DNA from: Marinicella marina
Lineage (GTDB): Bacteria > Pseudomonadota > Gammaproteobacteria > Xanthomonadales > Marinicellaceae
Length of the DNA stretch: 64,000 nt
Assembly: GCF_030065545.1 (NCBI RefSeq)
Contig: NZ_JASJNC010000001.1
Coordinates: forward strand, 520,248 to 584,247
Direction: 5' to 3'
A program made the position numbers and the translations under genes. Below, piece after piece: positions 9,069 to 19,597 of this stretch (the first letter of the stretch is position 1; every line of letters starts with the position of its first letter). The notes beneath the pieces were generated by a model, which was not told the DNA's origin, did not search any database, and worked only from the letters and a program-made list of their open reading frames with translations.

Positions 9069-11590
9069 CGTGCCGTTTTTCTGATCAAATCGGCCATGAA
9101 GACGCTGTTTATCATCCACCTTTGAGTGCCATACCAAAAAGCCCGAAAATTAGGATTAAAGCCAAACTTGATGAGGCTGCCATTGCCACTTCTTTCGGCC
9201 ACCACCAATGGTGCCTCCTGTAACTTTTCCAGCCAGTAGTCAGAGACAAATCCAGCCGCTTTGATCTCAGCCGATACTTGCAAGGGGATGTTATAAATCT
9301 CTTGGTCATTTTTTGCATCTGGTTTTGATAACACAGAACTGCCTTTCATCAGCACGTGCTGGGTGTTTAAATGTGTACCAAAGGCCAATGGATGAGTGAG
9401 GTCTGCATCCGCACTGATGATGGCGCCGCCCAGTACTTTTTGTGCCCGATCGGCCTCAAAATCACCATAGGCCTTGCGCTTGGCTGTTGCTTTTTCCTGT
9501 TCATCGCCTGAGGCTTTTTTTGACTCATCAGTGGCTGTTTTTTGTAGGTTGTTCTCTACCCACGTGGCGGCACTTTGAATCGCCACCAAATGCCCACCCT
9601 TTTTAACCCATGTATCGATCTTTTTGGTCATGCGCTCATCAAATGCCGACTTGTAATTACCACTGGGCATAATGATGTGAGTGTATTGATTCAGGTCAAC
9701 TCGACTCAAATTTGATAAACGAACTTTAGTCAGTGGCAGGTAAACTTGGGTATCAAACAAGTGCCAGAGACTGCCTGCTTGATAGGCATCAATGCCCATA
9801 CCGACTAGCATCATTACTTTAGGTGTTTTGAGTTTTTGCACCGCTGGAGAACCCAAATCAACGCCTTTATCGGCCATCGAAGTACTCAAGGCATACCATT
9901 TGACCGAAAAAGCGTCGGTGATGGTGCTTAACAGTGAAAACAGTTCGTCTTCATTGGCGTTATTGGCAATTGGCAGAATGAAACTACCGGCTGGTACTTT
10001 GACCCCATTTATATCCAATGATTTACCCGTGATGAAAATTTCTTTGTTTTGTTGGGTCAAGTACTGCAAGGCAGCTGGTGCATTGCCACTGTGCCAATCG
10101 AACACATAGGCTTTGGCATTTTTGTTATAACTGTTTTGTGGGCGGTATGAGGGTATTTCATTGTTGCTGCTGGGCCTTGAACTGACCTTGGTCCAATTCA
10201 GCCCCCACGCCATGCCCAAATTCCATGCCGAAACGTCATAAAAAGTGTTGTTTTCAAAAGTAGTATCGGTGTTGAATAAAGACTGTACCAAAGTGGTCTG
10301 GTCTTGATTTAATGGAATGTACAGCGCTTGGTTCTTTGAGTACTTGTGGCCATCAACCGTTTTATCTGCGGCTAAATTTTCGAACTCAATGCGGTGTTGT
10401 TGTAAGTAGTCTCTTAACTTTTTAGCGGTCAGTGGGTTGGCGCCGACATCGACTAAATAACCACTGTAAGAAAGTTTTTTGGCATTTTGTTTGGCTTGGG
10501 TAAAGAAATTCTTTTTGTAGTCAATAAAAGCTTGTCGATTGGCCTGTGCGCCGGCCAGAGTTGAACGTGCAGTCAGGAACTGGTTGCGAATGCCATTGGC
10601 CAATGTGGTTTGGCCGTTGCGGGTATCAATCACACCGCCCATGGCACGTGCTTGTTCAAATAAAATACCAACACTGCCTTGTAAGTCGGGATAAGTGGAA
10701 CCCTTGCCTGGATAAAAATCATCAAATGATTCTTCGTTGTAATAACGTTGTCCCACAGCATCCAAAGCCTTGCCATGAAATTTGGCCAATTCATTGGTTA
10801 ATTCAACGTTTTTAGCAGATATCAGCGGGTTTTTTCGGCTCGGTACACCGGGCTGGAAAAAGAAGGTGGCGGCTGAACCCATTTCATGGTGATCGGTGAG
10901 GATGTGTGGTTGCCATTGGTGGAATTGTTTGATTCTTGCTTTAGATTCGGTCTGGGTTAACAGCAACCAATCACGATTCAAATCAAACCAATAATGGTTG
11001 GTGCGACCGCTGGGCCATTGTTCCACATGTGACATGTCGTTGGCATCGGTTACGGTAGTCAATGAACGGTTGTTATTGACGTAAGTGGTGAATCGCGAAA
11101 GGCCATCAGGATTGAAACTGGGGTCAATCAATACCACGGTGTTTTCCATGGCGGCTTTGACCTCTGGGTTATTGGTCGCCAATAAGTACCAAGCGAATAA
11201 AACCGAAGCGTTTGAGCCACTTGATTCGTTGCCGTGAACACTGAAGCCATTGAGTATTTTCAACACATCCGGGTCGGCTTTCACCTGTTCTATATTTTCA
11301 ATGTTGGCAGCCGAACTGATGGCCAGCATAACCAAGCGGCGGCCTTCATTACTGCGGCCATAATCTATCAATTGGGCATTCGGTCGTGATGTAGACAAGA
11401 CGCTCAAATAGCTGATCAATTGGTCATGGCGCAGGTGTTTATCTCCCAGCTGTTGGCCCAAAATGGCCTCAGGAGATGGAACACTGGCATCATACATTTC
11501 GCCCTCAGGTAAATAAAACTCAAGCGGTTTCGCCACCAGTAACGGCGCCAGTATGAGCAGGGAAATTAAGGTAAGGGATTTTTTTATCAT
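9065..11590 (-). CDS. Exported M14 family zinc carboxypeptidase
   Basis: 841 residues with a signal peptide ([18 protein letters not shown]). The M14 zinc site is visible as His119 and Glu122 in VHGNESSG, with the third ligand in TDHHEMGS (His234 or 235). [12 protein letters not shown] and FDLNRDW are typical M14 segments, and the general-base Glu is probably in [12 protein letters not shown]. The catalytic domain covers about residues 45-370. The remaining 450 residues form a C-terminal region with a glutamine-amidotransferase-like stretch ([21 protein letters not shown]) seen in long environmental M14 proteins. It is likely periplasmic or secreted and used to digest peptides. Start and stop overlap both neighbours by 4 bases (ATGA). 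Confidence 0.9.
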   Translation of the reverse strand: MIKKSLTLISLLILAPLLVAKPLEFYLPEGEMYDASVPSPEAILGQQLGDKHLRHDQLISYLSVLSTSRPNAQLIDYGRSNEGRRLVMLAISSAANIENIEQVKADPDVLKILNGFSVHGNESSGSNASVLFAWYLLATNNPEVKAAMENTVVLIDPSFNPDGLSRFTTYVNNNRSLTTVTDANDMSHVEQWPSGRTNHYWFDLNRDWLLLTQTESKARIKQFHQWQPHILTDHHEMGSAATFFFQPGVPSRKNPLISAKNVELTNELAKFHGKALDAVGQRYYNEESFDDFYPGKGSTYPDLQGSVGILFEQARAMGGVIDTRNGQTTLANGIRNQFLTARSTLAGAQANRQAFIDYKKNFFTQAKQNAKKLSYSGYLVDVGANPLTAKKLRDYLQQHRIEFENLAADKTVDGHKYSKNQALYIPLNQDQTTLVQSLFNTDTTFENNTFYDVSAWNLGMAWGLNWTKVSSRPSSNNEIPSYRPQNSYNKNAKAYVFDWHSGNAPAALQYLTQQNKEIFITGKSLDINGVKVPAGSFILPIANNANEDELFSLLSTITDAFSVKWYALSTSMADKGVDLGSPAVQKLKTPKVMMLVGMGIDAYQAGSLWHLFDTQVYLPLTKVRLSNLSRVDLNQYTHIIMPSGNYKSAFDERMTKKIDTWVKKGGHLVAIQSAATWVENNLQKTATDESKKASGDEQEKATAKRKAYGDFEADRAQKVLGGAIISADADLTHPLAFGTHLNTQHVLMKGSSVLSKPDAKNDQEIYNIPLQVSAEIKAAGFVSDYWLEKLQEAPLVVAERSGNGSLIKFGFNPNFRAFWYGTQRWMINSVFMADLIRKTAR

Positions 11591-12837
11591 AAGTTTTCCA
11601 TCAGTTCTTTTTTCTTGGATTGTATGGCAGAAATTCGCAGTTGTCTAATTTGCTGGCCCAATGCTTCGCCTTCATAACCGCGCTCAAACAGCGGTTTCTT
11701 GTCGACATGATAGGCCGCCTGAAAAAGTTGGCGGATGAAGTCAGCTTGTGGGTATTGTTGAAACTCTTCGCCCCAGCGCCCAGTGGCATCGGCCTCACAG
11801 GCCAAGACAAATTTTTCTAACAATTGTGGTTGGCGGTAGGCCTGTAGGCGCGTGAATAATTTTTCGATGCTGGCGGCTTTTAATTCCATGATGGTGTGTG
11901 CATGTAAATGCCAACGACACACCAAGAGTGCCAGTTTCTTGTAGTGATTGGGTACCTTTAAGCGTTCGCTGACGGCCTCAACCAAGGGCAAACCAGCAGC
12001 CTCGTGACCGCGGTGACTGGGCAACACGTCTTCGGGTGTGATGCCTTTGCCCAAATCATGTACCATCACCGCATAAGCCACATCATTGTCCAAGTCCTTG
12101 GCTTGATCAATGGCCAACATGGCATGCAAGCCAGTATCTATTTCAGGGTGCCAGCGTTTGGTTTGTGGGATGCCGAATAAGCAATCAATTTCTGGCAGCA
12201 GTTTGACCAATGCACCGCATTCACGCAAAGTCAGGAAGAATGCCGAAGGCTTGGCTTGGTTCAAGGAATTTTTGATTTCTTGCCAGACCCTTTCAGGCAC
12301 CAAGTTTTCTATCTCACCGGCATCGACTAACTGCCGCATCAGTGCTTGAGTTTCGGAATGTATTTTGAAACCTAAATCGGCAAAACGGCTCATAAAACGA
12401 GCCACCCGCAACACCCGCACAGGGTCTTCCGCAAAAGCCGGCGAGACGTGTTTGAGTAAACCATTTTTGAGGTCCTCAACACCGCCGTAGGGATCAATCA
12501 ACTTGCCTTGTTGGTCTTGCGCGATGGCGTTGATGGTGAGGTCGCGTCGCAGTAAGTCATCCTCTAATGTCACAGTGGTGTCAGTATTGAAGATGAAGCC
12601 GTGGTAACCAACACCTGATTTGCGCTCGGTTCTGGCCAAGGCATATTCATCTTTGGTTTCAGGGTGTAAAAACACTGGAAAATCTTTACCAATGGGTAAA
12701 AAGCCTTGTGCCGCCATAGCCTCAGGGGTTGCGCCGACTACCACGTAATCTCGGTCTTTGACTGTTAGGCCCAGTAATTGATCTCTGACCGCACCGCCTA
12801 CCAAGTAGGTTGTTACTTGAGAGTCAAACTCAGTCAT
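11587..12837 (-). CDS. cca: Multifunctional CCA tRNA nucleotidyltransferase with HD domain
   Basis: About 416 residues, the usual length of the gammaproteobacterial form. [31 protein letters not shown] is the class II nucleotidyltransferase core with the catalytic D-x-[17 protein letters not shown] is the RNA-binding neck, and the C-terminal HD domain ([25 protein letters not shown]) carries the phosphatase and phosphodiesterase activities of the bifunctional enzymes. It adds or repairs the 3' CCA of tRNA. ATG 12837 is chosen over a TTG at 12846 because it makes an ATGA overlap with slt. Confidence 0.95.
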   Translation of the reverse strand: MTEFDSQVTTYLVGGAVRDQLLGLTVKDRDYVVVGATPEAMAAQGFLPIGKDFPVFLHPETKDEYALARTERKSGVGYHGFIFNTDTTVTLEDDLLRRDLTINAIAQDQQGKLIDPYGGVEDLKNGLLKHVSPAFAEDPVRVLRVARFMSRFADLGFKIHSETQALMRQLVDAGEIENLVPERVWQEIKNSLNQAKPSAFFLTLRECGALVKLLPEIDCLFGIPQTKRWHPEIDTGLHAMLAIDQAKDLDNDVAYAVMVHDLGKGITPEDVLPSHRGHEAAGLPLVEAVSERLKVPNHYKKLALLVCRWHLHAHTIMELKAASIEKLFTRLQAYRQPQLLEKFVLACEADATGRWGEEFQQYPQADFIRQLFQAAYHVDKKPLFERGYEGEALGQQIRQLRISAIQSKKKELMENL

Positions 12838-14819
12838 GGTGCACAAGTGGCATTGACTTGTTGTTGGCTGACCAATTTATTTGGCCAGGGTCTGGGTACG
12901 GTGCCATCGATGGGCATGGTGGGCATCCAATTTGAGATGCGCTTAGGTTGTTGGTTAATTAACCAGTCGTAGATGGTCACGTTGGAAAGGATTTTAGTGA
13001 TGTAGCCTCTGGTTTCTTTGTAGGGAATGGTTTCAATCCAAATGTCGGGTGATTGAGAAAAGCCGGTGCTCCAATCAATTGACTTGCCCTCACCAGCATT
13101 GTACGCCGCTGCCACCAAGATGGGATGATTGAATTGTTTGTAGAGGTTTTTTTGGTATTGCACGCCCAGTTTGATGTTCAAAGCGGGCTGGTGTAATTCT
13201 CGGTTGTTGTTGAGGTTGAGGCCGAGTTGTTTAGCAATCGATTTGGCTGTCGGTGGAATCAGCTGCATCAAGCCATGGGCGTTGGCATGGGATACCGCAT
13301 CTTTGGCCCAAGCACTTTCTTGTTTGATGATGGCCATGACCCACTGCGGCATCGGGTTGTTGCTGTTGGCTTCGTTTTTAATGATTTGTTCGTGGGCGAT
13401 TGGATAACGCCAATCGTAATTGTGCCACAGGCCCAAGTCGGCCATGGTGGTGATGACTTTGGCATACCAGCCCTCATCCTTGACCAAGGCAGCCAAAGCA
13501 ATTTTTTCATCCCGACCCAAGGCTTTGTACTGGGTGTTCCACTCACGTCTGGCAGCCGTCATCAAGCCCGCATGATGTAATTCAATGGCGCGAACGATGG
13601 CTGGTGGTGGGGTGAAATTGGCTAAATTCGGTGTCACCGGTTTTTTGCACATGTGGTAGGGTTTGCGTAGGTGATCGGCAGCCAAAAAGCCATAGTAATT
13701 GGTTTTCAAACTCAAAGCTTCGAAGATTTTTTTGGCCTCTTTTTGTTTACCGGTTTTAGCCAGGGCGCGGGCGGTCCAGTATTGCCAGCGATCTTGTGTC
13801 AATTGGCGCAATGACATTTGTTTCAGGGCATCTAGGACACTGTGCCATTGTCCTGCATTTAAGTAATAACGCACAATCCATGCCAAGATTTGATCATCCT
13901 TCATGTTGCTGGGTAATTGTTGCATGGCATTGATAGAAAAAGGTTCATAATCAGTGGCAGCAAACAACGCCATGGTTCGTTCAATTTGGTGACGGTGCTC
14001 TTCTTCTAGGGCATGTGATGCCTTGATGTTGGGCCACATTTGATACAAGCTTGCAGGCTGTTTCTTGGCCATGCGCATGCTGGTTTTGAAAATTAACCAT
14101 GGCAATTCAGCTTCACTGGGCCATTGAAACGAACTTTCGATACCGGTTTTAGGATTGCGCATCAGTTCAATGGCATAATCAACCCAATGCGGGGCATTAT
14201 TCAGTTGTGTCTTGAGGTGTTGTGCCAGTGAAATGTTGTTGCTTTCAAATGCCAGCTTGATTCGTTTTAGTAACAACTTATCATTTAAATGACCTTGTTG
14301 TTGCCACCATTTAAAAGCCGCATTACAACTGTCAGGTGCTGATAAGCCACTCATCCACATGGCCTGAATCAGCGCAGGCAATCCTTGGGTTTGTTGTTGG
14401 TTGATTCTGGCCCGTAAGTACCAACATTGTCGATTGCCTTGATCAAAGCCATTGTGGTAATTGAGGTAGGTTGACCACTGTTTTTGTCGGCCTAACTCAT
14501 TCAATAAATGCCGTTTGAGCTGTTTATTCAGCGGGCTGTCTGGGTGTTTCTTTTTAAAATCTGCTATGGCTTGTTCTGGTAGCGTTTTTATTTGGCTCCT
14601 GATTAAGGCATAGTCCAAATAATGGTCGATGGGGTAATTGTTCAGTGCCGCGCGTTTTTGGGTCACTTCTTGTGTTTTGCCTTGTAATGCTTTGGCATAC
14701 AAAGACCTGAACAGTTTTCGTTCAGCATCGCTGCCAGCCATGAGCGGTGATGAGACCCACAGCAAACACATTACGGTGGTAATAACCAAAGTCAATGAGT
14801 GACTGAGTTTGTGGCTCAT
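12834..14819 (-). CDS. slt: Soluble lytic murein transglycosylase
   Basis: 661 residues. A signal peptide ([22 protein letters not shown]) is followed by a long all-helical superhelical U and L region, then the C-terminal SLT domain. [29 protein letters not shown] contains the catalytic Glu at about residue 500, and [13 protein letters not shown] is the conserved A-Y-N-A-G motif. It cleaves the MurNAc-GlcNAc bond of peptidoglycan in the periplasm with formation of 1,6-anhydroMurNAc. Length and order match E. coli Slt70. Two bases separate it from the HD gene upstream; it overlaps cca by 4 bases. Confidence 0.93.
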   Translation of the reverse strand: MSHKLSHSLTLVITTVMCLLWVSSPLMAGSDAERKLFRSLYAKALQGKTQEVTQKRAALNNYPIDHYLDYALIRSQIKTLPEQAIADFKKKHPDSPLNKQLKRHLLNELGRQKQWSTYLNYHNGFDQGNRQCWYLRARINQQQTQGLPALIQAMWMSGLSAPDSCNAAFKWWQQQGHLNDKLLLKRIKLAFESNNISLAQHLKTQLNNAPHWVDYAIELMRNPKTGIESSFQWPSEAELPWLIFKTSMRMAKKQPASLYQMWPNIKASHALEEEHRHQIERTMALFAATDYEPFSINAMQQLPSNMKDDQILAWIVRYYLNAGQWHSVLDALKQMSLRQLTQDRWQYWTARALAKTGKQKEAKKIFEALSLKTNYYGFLAADHLRKPYHMCKKPVTPNLANFTPPPAIVRAIELHHAGLMTAARREWNTQYKALGRDEKIALAALVKDEGWYAKVITTMADLGLWHNYDWRYPIAHEQIIKNEANSNNPMPQWVMAIIKQESAWAKDAVSHANAHGLMQLIPPTAKSIAKQLGLNLNNNRELHQPALNIKLGVQYQKNLYKQFNHPILVAAAYNAGEGKSIDWSTGFSQSPDIWIETIPYKETRGYITKILSNVTIYDWLINQQPKRISNWMPTMPIDGTVPRPWPNKLVSQQQVNATCAP

Positions 14820-14821
14820 AA

Positions 14822-15478
14822 TTAACTGATTTCCTGTTCTAGTTGTTGTAAGAAGGACCGCATGTATTGGTCTCTTTGAGTGGCTTCCTGTCTTCCAGAT
14901 TTGGTCTGAAAAGTATCTCTCAAGGTCAATAGCTTGGTATAAAAATGATCAATGATGGCGGCCTGATCGTCAGCTTTCCTATGATAACAAAAAGGGTCTT
15001 CATGAAATGTTAAAGGATTGCCAAATTGTGCGCCCACCAGCAATGTTCGGGCTATGCCAATGGCACCCAATGCATCCATTCGATCGGCATCTTGTACCAC
15101 TTTAGCCTCCAAGGTTTCGCAAGCTATGTTGGCTGAGAAACTGTGGGCAATAATGGCATGGTGAATGGCTGGCCAGTCGGTGTGCGGGTATTGCCACTGT
15201 TGCAGTAACTCAATGGCTTCATCGGCTGCCATTTTCGATGCTTGGTTGCGCAATGGTGACGACTTTTCTACTTGCACACAATCATGCAGCCATGCCGCGG
15301 GTAGCACCACCCAGAGGTTGGCTGCTTCGGCGGCACAGAACTGTTTAGCAGATTTAACCACCCGTTTGATGTGAGCAATGTCATGACCCGCATCAGCTGC
15401 TTCAACTGTGGCAATGTGCGATTCAAACACAGCCTCCCAATGATTCAGTTGTTGATCTGTCATGGTTGTTAAAGTCAT
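14822..15478 (-). CDS. HD domain metal-dependent phosphohydrolase
   Basis: About 218 residues. The HD signature is complete: D-I-A-H-I-K-R-V (first His), AAWLHDCV (H-D), and VQDADRMDALGAIGIARTL (final Asp), in the order found in YedJ and YpgQ-like phosphohydrolases. Members hydrolyse nucleotides or phosphoesters; the substrate here is not known. ATG 15478 is chosen because it lies one base after the rdgC stop; a GTG at 15493 would overlap rdgC. Probably cotranscribed with rdgC and slt. Confidence 0.85.
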   Translation of the reverse strand: MTLTTMTDQQLNHWEAVFESHIATVEAADAGHDIAHIKRVVKSAKQFCAAEAANLWVVLPAAWLHDCVQVEKSSPLRNQASKMAADEAIELLQQWQYPHTDWPAIHHAIIAHSFSANIACETLEAKVVQDADRMDALGAIGIARTLLVGAQFGNPLTFHEDPFCYHRKADDQAAIIDHFYTKLLTLRDTFQTKSGRQEATQRDQYMRSFLQQLEQEIS

Positions 15479-15479
15479 A

Positions 15480-16379
15480 TCAATGGCTACCAAACACCTC
15501 GAATAAAGCTTTCAATAAAGCCCGTAATTCTAGACTGAACAAAGTGAAGCGGCTGTCTAATAACTGCCATTCTGACTCGATGGATTCATCATCCAGTTGG
15601 TCTAGCACGATGTCAGTGAATTTGATTTTCTTGATGCCCATGTCATGCGCCAATACCAACTCAACCCGGTCATGGTAGGCCAGTCCCAACTCAGTGACCA
15701 GGTAGCCGTTGTCAATGTGCTGTTTCATCTGGTCATCTAAATGTGCAATGTTTCTGCCTCTGACCACGCCTTTGGAGTCATCTAAAGTTTCCAGCACAAT
15801 CTCGCTGTCCAATTCAAAGCCACCATCACCCTGTGCTTTGATTACCCACTGTGTCAGCACTTGAGCCATGGAAGAAGAGGGGCCAAATGCCGCAGCTTTG
15901 AACGAGCCCAATGTTTGTCGTAATTGGGATACCAAATCCTCGGCAGCATTCTGACTGGCACAATCGACCACCAGTAAATTCAGCTTGAGATCGATGTAAG
16001 CGCTGACGGTTTTGGGTTTGATGAAAGCTTGCGGCAACATCTCTAACATCAATTGTTGTTTCATGTCAGTTTGTTGTTTGCGTCCTGGTTTTTGTCCTGA
16101 TTCAGCTTTGATCGAATCAAGTTGTTGGTTCAGTTGGTGGTTGACCACCGCAGCAGGTAACACTTTTTCTTCAACTCCTAAGGTAAATAACAAAGCATCA
16201 CCGCTTTGTAAAACAAACAATTCACTGCCAGAGCCAAAGGGTGAAACCCAGCCTTTTGAAACCGCCTCCATTGGCGCACAAGACTTCAATGCATCATTTT
16301 TCAGCGCATCTGAGAGCTGTTCAGCATCCATTGAAAAAGCTTCGTTGAGTTGAAACAAACGGGCATTTTTAAACCACAT
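15480..16379 (-). CDS. rdgC: Recombination-associated protein RdgC
   Basis: 299 residues, the usual family length. The N-terminus MWFKNARLFQLNE and the segment SKGWVSPFG are diagnostic, as is KAAAFGPSSSMAQVLTQW. RdgC forms a ring-shaped dimer on double-stranded DNA and restrains RecA loading and replication-associated recombination. It is the first gene of a compact minus-strand series and stands divergent to the small DRR-rich genes. Confidence 0.95.
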   Translation of the reverse strand: MWFKNARLFQLNEAFSMDAEQLSDALKNDALKSCAPMEAVSKGWVSPFGSGSELFVLQSGDALLFTLGVEEKVLPAAVVNHQLNQQLDSIKAESGQKPGRKQQTDMKQQLMLEMLPQAFIKPKTVSAYIDLKLNLLVVDCASQNAAEDLVSQLRQTLGSFKAAAFGPSSSMAQVLTQWVIKAQGDGGFELDSEIVLETLDDSKGVVRGRNIAHLDDQMKQHIDNGYLVTELGLAYHDRVELVLAHDMGIKKIKFTDIVLDQLDDESIESEWQLLDSRFTLFSLELRALLKALFEVFGSH

Positions 16380-16467
16380 AAATCATCCAAAATTAAAAAC
16401 CTCCATTTTAGTCAATTCTGTGAACGAAGATTGACAAAATGTGAGAAATTGTGGAGGAAAAAATCTG

Positions 16468-16480
16468 CTTATGGTATTTT
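16468..16480 (+). repeat. Copy 1 of a 13-bp upstream block (CTTATGGTATTTT)
   Basis: The same 13 bases recur at 16785, and both copies continue into a GTTGGGT or GGTTGGGT run. This copy is 74 bases before the ATG of the first DRR-rich gene, the second 69 bases before the other. TATGGT inside it could be a -10 element. Confidence 0.55.
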
Positions 16481-16541
16481 AATGTTGGGTACAAAAAAAA
16501 TCATTGTACGTAGCAGGACAATAAATAATCAAGGTGATGGC

Positions 16542-16727
16542 ATGTTTGGGTTTTTTAAAAAAAAGAAAAAAGCAGTAAAAAGGGTTGATAAGCGAAAAAG
16601 GCAACGGCGTTCAGGTCAGCAAAGACGAGAGGAATTTCGTTGGGAGGAAGATAACAAGCAAGACCGTCGGTCTCATGTTGACCGCAGAAAAGGTAATGAC
16701 ACGTGGGATGAAACCAATACCAAGTAG
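16542..16727 (+). CDS. Small basic DRR-rich protein, copy 1
   Basis: A 61-residue, strongly basic protein beginning MFGFFKKKKKAVKRVDKRK and ending DRRSHVDRRKGNDTWDETN. It is dominated by Lys, Arg and Asp with repeated R-R and D-R-R triplets, and has no signal peptide or membrane segment. ATG 16542 is preferred over an in-frame ATG at 16350 because AAGGTGATGG precedes it and the charged composition begins exactly there. No family is recognised with certainty; the composition suggests a nucleic-acid- or polyanion-binding protein. A related gene follows at 16854. Confidence 0.65.
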   Translation: MFGFFKKKKKAVKRVDKRKRQRRSGQQRREEFRWEEDNKQDRRSHVDRRKGNDTWDETNTK

Positions 16728-16784
16728 AACAAAAACAGCACAATAGCGCAAAAAACCAACGGCATTTACTGTATTTTGATTGGC

Positions 16785-16797
16785 CTTATGGTATTTT
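16785..16797 (+). repeat. Copy 2 of the 13-bp upstream block
   Basis: Identical to the block at 16468-16480 and at nearly the same distance from its gene, which suggests that gene and promoter were duplicated together. Confidence 0.55.
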
Positions 16798-16853
16798 GGT
16801 TGGGTGTGAATCCATTGTTGGATGAATCATTAACAATGTAAAAAGGTATAAAT

Positions 16854-17021
16854 ATGTTTGAGACCAGAACCGCCTCACAAAGTGGCAACAAGAAAAAAAT
16901 TCGCTACGAGCCGATTGAAAGAAGGCGCAAAAGCCGCCGCGATGCTTCATCTGATCGCCGCACTGAACCCAGAGATGATGGTTCCACAGACCGTCGACAA
17001 AAGCACGACAGACGCAAGTAG
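16854..17021 (+). CDS. Small basic DRR-rich protein, copy 2
   Basis: A 55-residue protein, MFETRTASQSGNKKKIRYE, then alternating RRR, DRR and RRK motifs and the end QKHDRRK. AAAAGG lies 8 bases before the ATG. It shares with copy 1 the M-F start, the Lys cluster near residue 13 and the D-R-R repeats in the second half. It ends 18 bases before the convergent stop of the saccharopine-dehydrogenase-like gene. Function unknown. Confidence 0.65.
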   Translation: MFETRTASQSGNKKKIRYEPIERRRKSRRDASSDRRTEPRDDGSTDRRQKHDRRK

Positions 17022-17039
17022 ACCTGACTTTTAAATTTG

Positions 17040-18161
17040 TCAGGCTGTGGTTGTTTTAATCTCACAGTCGGTTAGCTCGCGCAAGTATTCTTCCAAGCTG
17101 ATTAAATTGACACAAGGCAACACCCCAATCTGATAGTCGCCCGTCAGTATTTTATCGGCCATGACAATGGCTGGAACGGCAGGTATTTGTGGGCCGTGGT
17201 TGTTAAAAGCCTCAATAAACCAAGTCTTCTCTAACAGCTGATCACTTCCGTCTTCTGCCATAACATGCACATGCATGCCACCATCACAACTACCAAACCG
17301 ATCGAACCACCGGCTCATTTTGAGCAGTCCTTGGGCATGTTTTTCAGGTTTAAGCGGTACCCCCAATCTGATTAACCAAGCCAACAAACCGATACACCTG
17401 TGCAGTGACTTACTTTCCATGCCTGCAGCGAAAGACAATTTTTTTATGTTGAAATAACCGGGTAATAAGTCCAAGTCTGGTGCTTCGCAATTACTCATCA
17501 ACCGCTCCTTTACATTCGGATAAGTTTGTAGATAGGTATCCATCCAACCGTATTTTTTAGTTGGGTTGCCTTGCCATGAACGCATCGGTTTACCCAGATA
17601 GGAAAGTACCGCTTGGGTTGTAGCCAGCCCCCTGGGAGTGCGCTGACCGGGAGAAATGCCGATGTCGACCTGGTTAAAATGTTGGATTTTGAACTTGTTT
17701 TTTAGGTAAGTTAAAGCCGCAGAAGACAAAGCCGGAACGGTACTGGCAGCGGTGATGGCCGAGACCTGTTTGGATTGGGCCAAGGCATCCAATTCACTCA
17801 TCTGATTAACGTAATCACGCGAATCAGCCAAATCGATACAGTGCGCCCCTGTTTTGATGATGGTTCTTGCAATGGTGGTGTCTTGACCTTGAAATGGGCC
17901 ACAGGTATGTATCACTAAATCAGGTTTAAGTTTATTTAAATGCACTTTCAGCTGCTGACCGACATCAAAACAAGAGACCTTAACCCGCGCATTGATGTTG
18001 TGCGCCAAGATACTGAGCTTGAGGTTTTGAGCTTGGTGAAAATGACGACCATTGATGGTCACCAGATAACCCTTGTCACACAAAGCACGCACAATGCGAC
18101 TGCCAAAGGTGCCATAACCTCCCAATACCAAGACGTGCTTGCTGTCAGTCGTGGTGTTCAT
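17040..18161 (-). CDS. Saccharopine dehydrogenase-like NAD(P)-binding protein
   Basis: 373 residues. The N-terminus HVLVLGGYGTFGSRIVRALCDKGYLV is a Rossmann fold with G-G-Y-G-x-x-G, followed by VIHTCGPFQGQDTTIARTIIKTGAHCIDLADSRDYV, typical of the saccharopine dehydrogenase/trans-acting enoyl reductase superfamily. The C-terminal domain (residues about 130-330) is the family's substrate domain, but the substrate is unknown. An AGGAA lies 7 bases before the ATG. It overlaps the DUF4166 gene by 17 bases; in other bacteria DUF4166 is often fused to or next to such dehydrogenases, so the two probably act together. Confidence 0.85.
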   Translation of the reverse strand: MNTTTDSKHVLVLGGYGTFGSRIVRALCDKGYLVTINGRHFHQAQNLKLSILAHNINARVKVSCFDVGQQLKVHLNKLKPDLVIHTCGPFQGQDTTIARTIIKTGAHCIDLADSRDYVNQMSELDALAQSKQVSAITAASTVPALSSAALTYLKNKFKIQHFNQVDIGISPGQRTPRGLATTQAVLSYLGKPMRSWQGNPTKKYGWMDTYLQTYPNVKERLMSNCEAPDLDLLPGYFNIKKLSFAAGMESKSLHRCIGLLAWLIRLGVPLKPEKHAQGLLKMSRWFDRFGSCDGGMHVHVMAEDGSDQLLEKTWFIEAFNNHGPQIPAVPAIVMADKILTGDYQIGVLPCVNLISLEEYLRELTDCEIKTTTA

Positions 18162-18762
18162 GAAAAATTCCTGTTTGGTAAAAAGTCCTTTTCAACACAG
18201 GGTGATCCATGGTGATGCTGAAGCGAAAGTTCCCTTGTCCTAAATCTTGGTGTATGACGTGGGTTTTACCTGGGCTGAGCCAATGGGGCAGGGGCAGATA
18301 CCAGCGCATAAATTTCCACACATAGCGGCTGCTTACAAAGTGTAGTTCGCCGCTTTTAGCAAACACATCCAAGAACATACCAAAACCACCACCGACCATT
18401 TCCATCATTTGGCCTTGATCATCTTTTTTCACCGAGGTTACACTGAATGGTTTTTTATTGGGAAAATAATAGGTGCGGCACCAATAAACCCCAGGGCGGT
18501 CCGGGCGGGTGGTCAAAACCACATCCATGGGGATGTTCTTGCCTTGGTATGGGCTCAATGGGTTACCAATGATTTTAGTCAAAAAAGCAAACAACCAACC
18601 CGCTTTTGAACAAGCCACCACTTCCATGTTGCCTTTGTAAACGATGGGCTTGTCAGCGGTGGGTAAGCGATTGAAACGACGTTGAACAGCGGGATGAAGC
18701 CGGTGCCAATTTTTACCCAAATGCCATTTGATGTGGTTGTTTCCTTGGTTTTGCTTGTGCAC
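18145..18762 (-). CDS. DUF4166 domain protein
   Basis: 205 residues beginning at GTG (no ATG available near the N-terminus). The sequence LHPAVQRRFNRLPTADKPIVYKGNMEVV, then MDVVLTTRPDRPGVYWCRTYYFPNKKPF and GGFGMFLDVFAKSGELHFVSSRYVW, matches the pattern of DUF4166, a domain of unknown function usually paired with a saccharopine-dehydrogenase-like partner. No signal peptide or membrane segment is clear. First gene of a two-gene unit. Confidence 0.8.
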   Translation of the reverse strand: MHKQNQGNNHIKWHLGKNWHRLHPAVQRRFNRLPTADKPIVYKGNMEVVACSKAGWLFAFLTKIIGNPLSPYQGKNIPMDVVLTTRPDRPGVYWCRTYYFPNKKPFSVTSVKKDDQGQMMEMVGGGFGMFLDVFAKSGELHFVSSRYVWKFMRWYLPLPHWLSPGKTHVIHQDLGQGNFRFSITMDHPVLKRTFYQTGIFHEHHD

Positions 18763-19045
18763 AGTCGTTGGCCTGCAAATCGATGGTTACTATTATACTA
18801 CAGCACCCTGTTTGGTGGGCTGAATTTCACTTGCAAAACAAACGCTAACCACGCCTGAGGCTTGCTTGGAGACTTTCAACAACAAGACAAAACATATCAT
18901 TTGGAACATAGGTTTCATCAAAGCAGTATAGGGTTTCATTTTAAAGCTAGCAATAGGCTGACATTCAAATGGCTGTAGCAAACTTTAATCACAAAAATTT
19001 CAAAAAAATTATAACCAAATTAATCTTAGCTGCGTTTAAGCTGAC

Positions 19046-19597
19046 ATGATGAACGAAATCGACCAGCAGATCGTACAGCGCGCCGCTCAAGGTGATAAAC
19101 AAGCCTTTCGCTTGATTGTGTTGCATTATGCGACAGCTGTTAATCGATTGGCATACCGATATACGGCTGATGCCAGTTATGCAGAAGACATTGCACAAGA
19201 AACATTCATCAAGGCATTTCAAGCGATAAATCGCTACCAAGCCAACGCCAAGTTTTCAACCTGGTTGCTCAGAATAACCACCAACAGTGCCATTGACTAT
19301 TTGCGTAAATCTAATCGGCTATTAGCAGATTCGTTGGATACAGAAGACCTGCAACAAGACATTCCAGACCACGGCATCAACACTGAAGATCACTTGGATT
19401 TGAACCAACGGCTGAGCCAAGCCATGTCTGATTTAAGTGATGTGGAAAGGTTGGCGGTGACCATGAAGCATCACCAAGGCTATTCGATTAATGAAACAGC
19501 TCAAGTATTGAACATTAAAAGTAATGCCTGTAAACAAACCATATTCCGCGCGGTACAAAAACTGCGTAAACAATTGACCACAGGGGCAAATGTATGA
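19046..19597 (+). CDS. ECF-type RNA polymerase sigma factor
   Basis: 183 residues. Region 2 is clear (RLAYRYTADASYAEDIAQETFIKAF, then FSTWLLRITTNSAIDYLRK), and region 4 follows (LSDVERLAVTMKHHQGYSINETAQVLNIK, then CKQTIFRAVQKLRK). Regions 1.1 and 3 are missing, as in extracytoplasmic-function sigma factors. It should direct RNA polymerase to a small stress or envelope regulon. The start could also be the ATG one codon later; no strong Shine-Dalgarno sequence precedes either. Its stop overlaps the next gene by ATGA, and the downstream genes are probably part of its own regulon. Confidence 0.93.
   Translation: MMNEIDQQIVQRAAQGDKQAFRLIVLHYATAVNRLAYRYTADASYAEDIAQETFIKAFQAINRYQANAKFSTWLLRITTNSAIDYLRKSNRLLADSLDTEDLQQDIPDHGINTEDHLDLNQRLSQAMSDLSDVERLAVTMKHHQGYSINETAQVLNIKSNACKQTIFRAVQKLRKQLTTGANV

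Noticed and set aside
16350..16541. In-frame N-terminal extension of the first DRR-rich gene
   Set aside because: The extension overlaps the rdgC start region, has no ribosome-binding site and a different composition; the site before ATG 16542 is better.
18793..18981. 62-codon minus-strand frame
   Set aside because: It lies in the sigma-factor upstream region, has no recognisable domain or good ribosome-binding site and is typical of chance frames.
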